A stretch of 64,000 nt of DNA from the NCBI GenBank assembly GCA_964405405.1, contig CAYONT010000004.1, forward strand, positions 36,456 through 100,455, in the 5' to 3' direction. The translations under genes were made by a program, and so were the position numbers. The DNA is from CAMCYM01 sp964405405. GTDB taxonomy: Bacteria > Bacteroidota > Bacteroidia > Flavobacteriales_D > Sanyastnellaceae. Below the pieces are notes generated by a model that made no database searches, was not told the origin of the DNA, and worked only from the letters and a program-made list of their open reading frames with translations. Position 1 is the stretch's first letter. Every line of letters begins with the position of its first letter. Of the stretch, positions 33,395 through 41,571 are shown one piece after another.

Positions 33395-35608
33395 ATGAAA
33401 CAACTCCCCCTGCCCCCTGTGCGCCTGTGGTTGCCGGCGCTGGCCCTCTGTTTCCCGTTCTTGCCTGCGGTCCACGCACAGGCGGACCGCGCTACTTGGT
33501 CAAACCAAACGATCTGGGCTTCGGGAGAACTCCGTGCCAAGGGGGTGTATGGCATCAACTCCATGTCCGATGGCCAGCACTACACCAGCCTGGAGCGGTT
33601 GGGGAATGGTTCGGCCGTGGTGCGTTACGCCTATCTCACCGGCAAGCCGGTGGACACCTTGGTCACCAGCGCACGGGTCTTCGGTGATCCCAATCGGGCC
33701 ATCGACAGCTACAGTTTCTCATCCGACGAGGGACTGATGCTCATCGCCACGGACGAGGAAGCCATCTACCGCCATTCCACCAAGGCGACGTATTATGTGT
33801 ACGACCGCGAAGCCAAGCGGGGCGTGGAATTGACCCCCCGCAACCGCCGCAAGCAACGGCTCGCTTGCTTCTCCCCGACGGCCGACCGGGTGGCCTTCGT
33901 CCGGGACAACAACATCTTTCTGGTCGACCTCAAGACCGGGACGGAAACCCAGGTCACGCCGGACGGGGTGCCCAACGGTTACATCTATGGCGCAACGGAT
34001 TGGGTCTACGAAGAGGAGTTTGGCCAGGACAACGCCATGCACTGGTCCCCGGATGGACAATGGCTGGCCTTCTTGCGCTTCGACGAGGTCCGCGTGCGCG
34101 AGTACAACATGCAGATGTACGGCGATTTGTATCCGGAGGCCGAATCCTTCAAGTACCCCAAGGCCGGCGAGCGCAACAGCGAAGTTTCGGTTCAGGTGTA
34201 CTCGCTGGTCAGCGGCACGACTGTTCAGGTCACGCAAGAGAAGACGGAGTACATCCCGCGCATCGCTTGGACCGCGGAGCCCGGGGTGTTGCTGGTCATG
34301 GCCATGAACCGACACCAGAACGACCTGCAGTTCCGGCTCGCTCGGCTCGGCGAAGCCCGGGATGGCCAGGTGGCCGCAACCACCCGGTGGCGCGAGACCT
34401 GTGACACCTACATCGACATCACGGACAACCTCACTTTCGTGGATGCGCAGCGGTTCATCACGACGAGCGAGCGCGATGGGTTCAACCACCTTTACCTCTT
34501 CGGTTGGGATGGGTCCGTGCAGCAGTTGACGCAGGGTTCTTGGGACGTGGAGTCGGTGTTTGGCTACGACGCAGCGCGCGGCGAGGTGTATTTCTCGGGT
34601 TCCATGGAGGGCGCCACGCAGTTGCATCTCGCGCGTGTGAATTTGAAAGGCCAAACCTCCCTCCTAGATCGTTCTCCCGGAACCCACGGTGCCGCTTTCT
34701 CCCGCACGTTTGACTACTGCATCCACGATCACAGCACAGCGGACTCCCCCCCTGTCTATACGTTGCGCGACCGCAAGTGGAAGGCGGTCCGGGTGTTGGA
34801 GGACAATGCGGCGTTGCGTGCGGCGCTCGACCGGTTGCCCCGTTCCCCCACCCGTTTCTTCACGTTCGAGAACGATGCCGGGGTGAACCTGAATGCCTAC
34901 GTCATCGAGCCGCACGGCTTTGATCCCGCGAAGAAGTACCCCGTCTACATGGCGATCTACGGCGGTCCCGGGGTGAACACGGTGCGGGACGCCTGGGGCG
35001 CCAGCCAGCTGTACTTCCACCAACTGCTCGCGCAGGAGGGCTACTACGTCGTGAGCTGTGACCCACGGGGCACGCCCCGCCGAGGCCGGGAGTTCGAGCA
35101 CAGCACCTACCTCTCCTTGGGCAAGCTCGAGACGGAGGATTTCATCGACTTCGCGGAGCACCTCGCCACGTGGAAATCGGTGGATGCCTCCCGCATCGGG
35201 ATTCAGGGCTGGAGTTACGGCGGCTTCATGTCGCTCCTGTGCATGACCCGCGGTGCCGACCACTTCAAGGCAGGCATCTCCATCGCTCCGGTCACCCACT
35301 GGAAGTACTACGACACAATCTACACGGAGCGGTTCCTTCGCACCCCCAAGGAGAACCCATCCGGTTATGACGACAACAGTCCGCTGAACCATGCGGACAA
35401 GCTCCAGGGCCCCTTGCTTCTCGTGCACGGAACCGCGGATGACAACGTGCACTACCAAAACGCGGTGGACATGGCAGACGCTTTCATCTCCGCTGGCAAG
35501 CAATTTGACTTCTTTGCTTATCCCAATCGGAATCATGGGATTTATGGTGGAAACACCCGGCTCCACTTGTATGACATGATGCTCAATTTCGTCAAGGAAA
35601 ATCTGTAA
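33395..35608 (+). CDS. Dipeptidyl peptidase IV (S9B prolyl oligopeptidase family)
   Basis: 737 aa exported protease. Signal peptide LWLPALALCFPFLPAVHAQ. The N-terminal beta-propeller carries the Glu-Glu motif DWVYEEEF (about residue 200), which anchors the substrate N-terminus and identifies the DPP-IV subgroup. The alpha/beta-hydrolase domain has GWSYGGFMS (nucleophile Ser), HGTADDNVH (Asp) and NRNHGIYGG (His) in order. It removes X-Pro or X-Ala dipeptides from peptide N-termini in the periplasm. Two POT peptide transporters follow, 60 bp downstream, giving a peptide-utilisation cluster. Confidence 0.95.
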   Translation: MKQLPLPPVRLWLPALALCFPFLPAVHAQADRATWSNQTIWASGELRAKGVYGINSMSDGQHYTSLERLGNGSAVVRYAYLTGKPVDTLVTSARVFGDPNRAIDSYSFSSDEGLMLIATDEEAIYRHSTKATYYVYDREAKRGVELTPRNRRKQRLACFSPTADRVAFVRDNNIFLVDLKTGTETQVTPDGVPNGYIYGATDWVYEEEFGQDNAMHWSPDGQWLAFLRFDEVRVREYNMQMYGDLYPEAESFKYPKAGERNSEVSVQVYSLVSGTTVQVTQEKTEYIPRIAWTAEPGVLLVMAMNRHQNDLQFRLARLGEARDGQVAATTRWRETCDTYIDITDNLTFVDAQRFITTSERDGFNHLYLFGWDGSVQQLTQGSWDVESVFGYDAARGEVYFSGSMEGATQLHLARVNLKGQTSLLDRSPGTHGAAFSRTFDYCIHDHSTADSPPVYTLRDRKWKAVRVLEDNAALRAALDRLPRSPTRFFTFENDAGVNLNAYVIEPHGFDPAKKYPVYMAIYGGPGVNTVRDAWGASQLYFHQLLAQEGYYVVSCDPRGTPRRGREFEHSTYLSLGKLETEDFIDFAEHLATWKSVDASRIGIQGWSYGGFMSLLCMTRGADHFKAGISIAPVTHWKYYDTIYTERFLRTPKENPSGYDDNSPLNHADKLQGPLLLVHGTADDNVHYQNAVDMADAFISAGKQFDFFAYPNRNHGIYGGNTRLHLYDMMLNFVKENL

Positions 35609-35668
35609 GGGGAAGGAGGTTGGCTGGTTTGGCCTTAGATTACCCGCCGTTAATTACCCAACAAGGAC

Positions 35669-37153
35669 ATGAACGATTCGACTGCAATGCCCGCCCAGGG
35701 CCACCCCAAGGGGTTGTACATCCTGTTTTTTGCAGAGATGTGGGAGCGATTCTGTTACTATGGCATGCGCGCTTTGCTCGCGTTGTACCTGATCAAATCG
35801 CTCGCCATGGGCGACGAGAAGGGGTTTGCCGTTTACGGAGCATACACTGCACTGGTCTATGCGATGCCCGTGATTGGGGGCCGCATCGCTGACTCGATAT
35901 TGGGGTCGAGGCTTGCCGTGTTGCTCGGCGGCATCCTCATGGCCATCGGAGAGTTCATCATTGTGGGCGGCACGGAACTCATGCTGTTCTGGGGGATGGC
36001 CATCATCATTGTAGGCAATGGCTTGTTTAAGCCCAACATCAGCACCATGGTGGGCCGCTTGTACCCGGACGGCGATGCCCGCAAGGACTCCGGATTCACG
36101 ATTTTCTACATCGGCATCAATCTCGGTGCTCTGCTGGCCACCTTGGTTGTTTCTGAAGTGGGGAACATTTATGGTGCGCAAGCGGGGTTTGCCTTGGCGG
36201 GGGTCGGCATGCTGGCGGGGGTCTTGATCTTCCAACTCGGGGGCCGGCACTACGCGCACATCAGCGCCCCGCCCTTCCCGCAAACGCTGCACAAGCCCGT
36301 CATCGGTCCCCTGAGCCCTTTTACGGGGGTCATTTTGGGATGTTTGGCCTTGGTTCCTGGGCTTTACTTCCTGCTGCGCCACCCGGACATCGCGGGCTAT
36401 GTGTTGCTGGTGGTAGGGGTTTTGGTCATCGGTTCCTTGATTCGGCGTGGAATTCAAGATGGCAAGGTCCAACTGGATAAGATGTTCGCTTTCATCATCT
36501 TGATGGTTTTCAATGTCGTTTTTTGGGCGTGTTTCGAACAAGCAGGAAGCAGCTTGACCCTGTTCGCAGAACGCAACGTGGATCGCAACATCCTCGGTTG
36601 GGAGATGGGGCCAGCGACCACCCAATTCTTCAACCCCGCATACATTTTGATTTTCGGCTCCCTGTTCTCCATCATGTGGGTTGCCCTGAAAAAACGAAAT
36701 CGAGACATCAGCATTCCGATGAAGTTCGGATTGGGCATTCTTCAGCTGGGATTGGGATACCTCGTGGTCCTTCTGGCTGCGCCGTTCGCCATGGAATACA
36801 AGGTTCCGCTTTGGACGCTCGCATTCCTCTACATGCTACATACCACGGGCGAGTTGTTCCTTTCTCCCATCGGTTTGAGCATGGTTACCAAGCTGGTTCC
36901 GAAGGACATGACCAGCACGGCGATGGGGGCTTGGTTCTTGAGCATCGCAGGAGCGAACTACGCTGCGGGACTTCTCGCTCGATTGACCGGGGTGGAGCAT
37001 GGTGGCGGGGAAGCTGGAGTGGTGGACGCCCAAGCGAGTTTGGCCCAATACATGGACGTTTATACGACGATGGGCTATGTGACCGTGGGAATCGGTTTGT
37101 TGCTCATGGTGTTGAGCCCATTGATCAACAAGTTATTCCACGGGATCAACTGA
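35669..37153 (+). CDS. POT-family proton-coupled peptide transporter (first of tandem pair)
   Basis: 494 aa with about 12-14 TM helices. POT signatures: the proton-coupling ExxER motif in FAEMWERFCYYGMRALLALYL, KPNISTMVG, and the PTR2 signature FTIFYIGINLGALLA. Later NVVFWACFEQAGSSL and GELFLSPIGLSMVTKL are typical of the bacterial di/tripeptide importers. A weak AAGGA-like sequence lies just before the ATG, unusual in this window. It is about 3 nt from the second POT gene and probably arose by duplication. Confidence 0.95.
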   Translation: MNDSTAMPAQGHPKGLYILFFAEMWERFCYYGMRALLALYLIKSLAMGDEKGFAVYGAYTALVYAMPVIGGRIADSILGSRLAVLLGGILMAIGEFIIVGGTELMLFWGMAIIIVGNGLFKPNISTMVGRLYPDGDARKDSGFTIFYIGINLGALLATLVVSEVGNIYGAQAGFALAGVGMLAGVLIFQLGGRHYAHISAPPFPQTLHKPVIGPLSPFTGVILGCLALVPGLYFLLRHPDIAGYVLLVVGVLVIGSLIRRGIQDGKVQLDKMFAFIILMVFNVVFWACFEQAGSSLTLFAERNVDRNILGWEMGPATTQFFNPAYILIFGSLFSIMWVALKKRNRDISIPMKFGLGILQLGLGYLVVLLAAPFAMEYKVPLWTLAFLYMLHTTGELFLSPIGLSMVTKLVPKDMTSTAMGAWFLSIAGANYAAGLLARLTGVEHGGGEAGVVDAQASLAQYMDVYTTMGYVTVGIGLLLMVLSPLINKLFHGIN

Positions 37154-37156
37154 GCC

Positions 37157-38623
37157 ATGTCCGCCGAACTCGATCGCATCCGGTCCTTTGAAGGGGCCTA
37201 CCCCCGTCAGCTCTGGTACCTCTTCGCCACGGAGATGTGGGAGCGCTTCTGCTTTTATGGTCTCCGGGGGATGCTCACCGTCTTCATGGTGGACCAACTC
37301 CAGCTCAACGAAGTGGAGGCGAACCTGCAGTATGGTGCCATCCAGGCTTTTGTTTATGCCTTCACCTTCCTGGGGGGGGTGTTTGCAGACCGGATTCTCG
37401 GTTTTCAAAAGTCCCTCTTCTGGGGCGCCCTGCTGATGATCGCGGGCGGCGGCGTCATTGCTGTGGATCCGGAGAAGTTCTTCTACTGGGGCATCTGTCT
37501 GAACATCGTGGGCACGGGCTTCTTCAAGCCCAACATCTCGACCATGGTGGGACAGCTCTACCACGCGGATGACACGCGGCGTGACGCGGGATTCTCGCTC
37601 TTCTACTCGGGCATCAACCTCGGTGCCTTTTTCGGTGGGCTGTTGATGATTTACGTAGGCAAATACCACAGTTGGGCGATGGCCTTCGGTTTGGTAGCTG
37701 TGGTGATGGTCTTGGCCTTGATCACCTTCGCAGCCACCCGCAAATCACTCGGGCCCATTGGTTTGAGTCCACTTCCCCCCATGAAGGCCCGGTGGTACGA
37801 AGCGGCTGTGTATCTGGGGTCATTGGCGGCATTGCCCGTTGTGCTTTTGTTGGTCACCAACACGGCATACACCGATCTTTTCATGTATTCCATCGGCCCC
37901 TTGACCCTGGTATATCTGGGATGGGAGATGCGGCAGTTCAACCGGGAAGAAAACAAGAAGCTGGCTGCAGCCATGGTCTTCATCTTGTTCTCGGTGTTGT
38001 TCTGGTCCTTTTTTGAGCAAGCTGGAGGATCCCTGAGTTTGTTTGCTTTGAACAATGTGTCACCGGAACTCTTCGGGTTGAACATCGACCCCAACGCGAC
38101 AAACAATTCCTCCAACTCTCTGTTTGTCATACTCTTTGCGCCCTTGGTCGGGCTGCTCTGGGTGGCGTTGGCACGTCGAAAGAGGGAACCCAACTCGGTG
38201 GTGAAGTTTGGGCTCTCTTTCTTGTTGTTGGCCGCTGCGTTCCAACTTTTCCATGCCACAGTGTACCTGGCCTCGCCGGAAGGCTTGACTTCGCACGAAG
38301 TGTTTCTGGCTGGATATTTCGTGATCACATTTGCGGAGTTGTTCCTCTCCCCCATCGGTTTGAGCTTGATGACCAAACTCTCTCCCCAGCGTATCCAGGG
38401 GTTGATGATGGGGATGTGGTTTCTTGCAAGTGCCTATGGTCAGTATGTAGCTGGGTTGCTGGGTGCTGGAATGGCCAGTGTGGACCCTGAGCAAAGCAAC
38501 ATGAACCGGCTCATTGGGTACACGGATGGTTATGCTTACTTGGCTTGGGTGGCTTTGGGGGGTGGCATGCTGCTCCTGATCCTGTCCCCGTGGGTTCGGA
38601 GGTTGATGGGGACGGTTCGGTGA
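37157..38623 (+). CDS. POT-family proton-coupled peptide transporter (second of tandem pair)
   Basis: 488 aa. The same landmarks as its neighbour are present: FATEMWERFCFYGLRGMLTVFM, KPNISTMVGQLY, FSLFYSGINLGAFFG, VLFWSFFEQAGGSL and AELFLSPIGLSLMTKL. Sequence identity with the first copy is clearly partial, so the duplication is old and the two may differ in peptide preference. Together with the DPP-IV gene upstream it supports peptide scavenging. Confidence 0.95.
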   Translation: MSAELDRIRSFEGAYPRQLWYLFATEMWERFCFYGLRGMLTVFMVDQLQLNEVEANLQYGAIQAFVYAFTFLGGVFADRILGFQKSLFWGALLMIAGGGVIAVDPEKFFYWGICLNIVGTGFFKPNISTMVGQLYHADDTRRDAGFSLFYSGINLGAFFGGLLMIYVGKYHSWAMAFGLVAVVMVLALITFAATRKSLGPIGLSPLPPMKARWYEAAVYLGSLAALPVVLLLVTNTAYTDLFMYSIGPLTLVYLGWEMRQFNREENKKLAAAMVFILFSVLFWSFFEQAGGSLSLFALNNVSPELFGLNIDPNATNNSSNSLFVILFAPLVGLLWVALARRKREPNSVVKFGLSFLLLAAAFQLFHATVYLASPEGLTSHEVFLAGYFVITFAELFLSPIGLSLMTKLSPQRIQGLMMGMWFLASAYGQYVAGLLGAGMASVDPEQSNMNRLIGYTDGYAYLAWVALGGGMLLLILSPWVRRLMGTVR

Positions 38624-38649
38624 TCACAGGCTTTTGGCCCGCCTTTTGC

Positions 38650-38657
38650 TATTTTTG
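38650..38657 (+). promoter_or_regulatory. -7 box TATTTTTG, predicts leaderless mRNA
   Basis: Perfect TAnnTTTG ending 4 nt (AGTC) before the ATG at 38662. Confidence 0.65.
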
Positions 38658-38661
38658 AGTC

Positions 38662-39219
38662 ATGAAGCATTTTGCGCTGGTTGGATTTTTGGGCGCCGTT
38701 CTTTTAGGAGCCCTGCCCTCTGCTTGGTCCCAGCAGGCAACTGCAGGGGTTCAATGGATGTCCATCGAACAAGCCATGGAGGCGCAGAAGCGATCTCCGC
38801 GCAAGGTCATGGTTGACGTGTATACCCAATGGTGCGGCCCGTGCAAGATGATGATGGCCAACACGTTCACCGATCCTGAGGTCATTGCTTATCTCAACGC
38901 GAACTACTACGCGGTGAAATTCGATGCGGAGTCGCAGCCGCCCGTGACTTTCCGTGGAACGACCTACTCGAACCCAGGGTATCGGCCTGGCGTGACGGGT
39001 CGAAACGCCCCGCACCAACTGGCTGCGGCCTTGGGTGTTACTGCCTATCCCACCTTGGTGTTCTTGGACGAAAAGGGAGAAATCATTGCGCCGATTACAG
39101 GCTACAAAACACCGCCCCAAATCGAGTTATACTTGCGCTTTTTTGCTGAACATTGGACGCGGTCGACTGTTCAAACGGAATGGGAAAAGTACCGCGATGG
39201 GTTCCAGCCTACCTTTTGA
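38662..39219 (+). CDS. Exported thioredoxin-fold protein
   Basis: 185 aa. Signal peptide (FALVGFLGAVLLGALPSAWSQ), then a thioredoxin fold with the redox motif QWCGPCKMM at about residue 54-62 and the cis-Pro in VTAYPTLVFLDEKG. An insert between these (residues about 85-115, TFRGTTYSNPGYRPGV) is typical of the DsbD-gamma/thioredoxin-7 group found in Bacteroidota. Likely a periplasmic disulfide reductase; partner unknown. Confidence 0.87.
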   Translation: MKHFALVGFLGAVLLGALPSAWSQQATAGVQWMSIEQAMEAQKRSPRKVMVDVYTQWCGPCKMMMANTFTDPEVIAYLNANYYAVKFDAESQPPVTFRGTTYSNPGYRPGVTGRNAPHQLAAALGVTAYPTLVFLDEKGEIIAPITGYKTPPQIELYLRFFAEHWTRSTVQTEWEKYRDGFQPTF

Positions 39220-39305
39220 AGGACACCAGGTTCGGCTGGACAAACAACGGGATACTTGGGGCGAGAAGTTTGGCCTACATCCAACTGCTTCCCTCCACCC
39301 GGAAC

Positions 39306-39313
39306 TATATTTG
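39306..39313 (+). promoter_or_regulatory. -7 box TATATTTG for citrate synthase
   Basis: Perfect TAnnTTTG, 64 nt before the ATG at 39378, implying a 5' leader of about 60 nt. Confidence 0.55.
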
Positions 39314-39377
39314 CACCGCCTGAAACCGGAATCTGATTTGGAACCATCGGTCAGGCTCATCAACACAGCGTCACACA

Positions 39378-40667
39378 ATGACTGAGACTGCGCGCATCAT
39401 CCTTGAAGGCAGGGAGTACGAGTTTCCCGTGATCACTGGAAGCGAGAACGAGAAAGCGATTGACATTTCTAATCTTCGGAGTCAAACCGGGTACATCACC
39501 TTGGACTTGGGCTACAAGAATACGGGTTCTACCCAGAGCGCAATCACCTTCCTCGATGGCGAGAACGGTATCCTGCACCACCGGGGCTACAGCATCGATG
39601 CCCTGGCGGAGCATGCTTCGTTCCTGGAGGTCGCTTTCTTGCTGATTTATGGTGAATTGCCCACGACGGAGCAGCTGGCGAATTTCCAGAATAGCATCAC
39701 CCACCACACCCTGGTGCACGAGAACATGAAGCGCTTCTTTGAGGCGTTTCCGCAGGGTGCCCATCCGATGGGTATGCTGAGCTCGATGATATCGAGCCTG
39801 AGTACTTTCTACCCGGAGTCGCAAAATCCCAACCGGCCCATTGTGGACATTGAGCGAACGATGCATCGCCTCATCGCCAAGTTGCCCACGCTTGCCGCAC
39901 AGGCTTACAAGCACAACATGGGACACCCGACGGTGTATCCTTCGAATGACCTTTCCTACTGTGGCAACTTCCTGCAAATGATGTTTGCCTTGCCCACCCA
40001 AGCCTATGAGGTGGATCCGGTCGTTGAGGATGCGTTGAACAAGTTGCTTATTCTGCATGCTGACCACGAGCAAAACTGCTCTGCATCAACGGTCCGGATG
40101 GTCGGTTCTTCTCAAGCAAACTTGTACAGTTCGGTTTCTGCCGGCATCGCAGCGCTTTGGGGTCCTTTGCACGGTGGTGCGAACCAAGCCGTGATTGAGA
40201 TGCTCGAAAGCATGCGGGCTGAAGGCGGCGACATGGACAAGTGGGTGAACAAGGCGAAGGACAAGAACGATTCCTTCCGCCTCATGGGCTTCGGCCACCG
40301 CGTGTACAAGAACTTCGATCCCCGAGCGCGCATCATCAAAAAAGCTGCGGACGATGTCTTGGAAAAGTTGGGCATTCACGATCCTGTTTTGGATTTGGCC
40401 AAACAACTGGAAGAGGTAGCGCTCCGGGATGAGTACTTCATCTCGCGTGGACTGTATCCGAATGTGGATTTCTACTCGGGCATTATTTACCGGGCCTTGG
40501 GGATCCCCACAGACATGTTCACGGTGATGTTTGCGCTGGGACGTCTGCCCGGATGGATTGCACAATGGAAAGAAATGACGGAGAATGCTGAGCCCATCGG
40601 CCGCCCGCGTCAGGTATATACGGGTGCCACGCCCCGGAATTTTGTTCCCATCTCAGCCCGGGTTTGA
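39378..40667 (+). CDS. gltA: Citrate synthase
   Basis: 429 aa, the normal length for hexameric type II citrate synthase. The first TCA-cycle step joins acetyl-CoA and oxaloacetate. Active-site landmarks: LLILHADHEQNCSASTVRMVGS, GPLHGGANQAVIEML, GFGHRVYKNFDPRA and DFYSGIIYRALGIP, with the C-terminal arginine region GRPRQVYTG. It has the gram-negative-type N-terminal domain (ILEGREYEFPVITGSENEKAIDIS). The next gene starts inside its stop codon (TTGA). Confidence 0.97.
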   Translation: MTETARIILEGREYEFPVITGSENEKAIDISNLRSQTGYITLDLGYKNTGSTQSAITFLDGENGILHHRGYSIDALAEHASFLEVAFLLIYGELPTTEQLANFQNSITHHTLVHENMKRFFEAFPQGAHPMGMLSSMISSLSTFYPESQNPNRPIVDIERTMHRLIAKLPTLAAQAYKHNMGHPTVYPSNDLSYCGNFLQMMFALPTQAYEVDPVVEDALNKLLILHADHEQNCSASTVRMVGSSQANLYSSVSAGIAALWGPLHGGANQAVIEMLESMRAEGGDMDKWVNKAKDKNDSFRLMGFGHRVYKNFDPRARIIKKAADDVLEKLGIHDPVLDLAKQLEEVALRDEYFISRGLYPNVDFYSGIIYRALGIPTDMFTVMFALGRLPGWIAQWKEMTENAEPIGRPRQVYTGATPRNFVPISARV

Positions 40668-41446
40668 CCGTGGCTGAGGCGAACGCATTGTACCCAGAGG
40701 CCTACGTCCGAACGTCGGTAGACGGGGGCATCGGAACCATCGAATTTTATCACCCGCAAAGCAATTCTTTGCCGGGTGACCTGTTGCGCACCTTGGCAAA
40801 AGCCATTGAGGACGCGGGAAAGGATCCTGATGTGCGTGTCATTGTTCTGCGCTCAGCAGGCGATAAGGCTTTTTGTGCCGGGGCCAGCTTCGATGAACTG
40901 TTGGCCATTGAAGATGCCGAACGGGGTCTTCATTTCTTTCAAGGATTTTCCTTGGTCATACTTGCCATACGGTCATGCCCGAAGTTGGTCATCGGTCGGG
41001 TGCAAGGGAAGGCGGTTGGCGGAGGCGTGGGATTGGCTGCCGCTGTGGATTACTGCATCGCATCGGATCGGGCGTCCATCAAGTTGTCCGAACTCGCTGT
41101 GGGGATTGGCCCGTTCGTTGTCGGTCCTGCTGTAGAGAGGAAATTGGGACTCTCGGGCATGTCAGCGCTCGCCATCGATGCGACTTCTTGGCGTTCGGCC
41201 ACTTGGGCCGAGCAACATGGCCTGTATGCGCAGGTGTACGGAGACATTACCGAGTTGGATGCTGCTGTTGCAGCCCTTGCTGAGCGCCTGGCCCAGAGCA
41301 ACCCTGAGGCCATGGCTGAGCTGAAGAAGGTTTTCTGGCGGGGCACAGAGCACTGGCCCCAACTCTTGCCCGAGCGGGCTGCCATCAGTGGGCGCCTTGT
41401 GCTCAGCGCGTTCACGCGCAACGCCATTGCGGCCTTCAAGTCATAG
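40664..41446 (+). CDS. Enoyl-CoA hydratase/isomerase (crotonase) family protein
   Basis: 260 aa. The crotonase fold has the oxyanion-hole segments KAFCAGASFDELL and GRVQGKAVGGGVGLAAAVDYCIAS. ASIKLSELAVGIGPFVVGPAVERKLG covers the site usually holding the catalytic Glu pair; one Glu (SELA) is present. Start is TTG at 40664 (TTGA overlap) or GTG at 40670. Likely acts in acyl-CoA degradation, but the exact substrate is unclear. Possibly co-transcribed with gltA. Confidence 0.88.
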   Translation: MTVAEANALYPEAYVRTSVDGGIGTIEFYHPQSNSLPGDLLRTLAKAIEDAGKDPDVRVIVLRSAGDKAFCAGASFDELLAIEDAERGLHFFQGFSLVILAIRSCPKLVIGRVQGKAVGGGVGLAAAVDYCIASDRASIKLSELAVGIGPFVVGPAVERKLGLSGMSALAIDATSWRSATWAEQHGLYAQVYGDITELDAAVAALAERLAQSNPEAMAELKKVFWRGTEHWPQLLPERAAISGRLVLSAFTRNAIAAFKS

Positions 41447-41520
41447 AGCATAGGTAACTCCGGAGGCGCCGGAGGTCTTGACCCACGAATGGGTTGAATC
41501 ATCACCTTCAACAGGAATAG

Positions 41521-41551
41521 AAAAAGGGCCACCCAATGGATGGCCCTTTTT
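41521..41551. terminator. Bidirectional intrinsic terminator
   Basis: Perfect 11-bp stem AAAAAGGGCCA / TGGCCCTTTTT with a 9-nt loop. It carries an A-tract on one side and a T-tract on the other, between two convergent genes, so it can serve both. Confidence 0.85.
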
Positions 41552-41571
41552 GTTTATTGCCCAGTGTGCGA

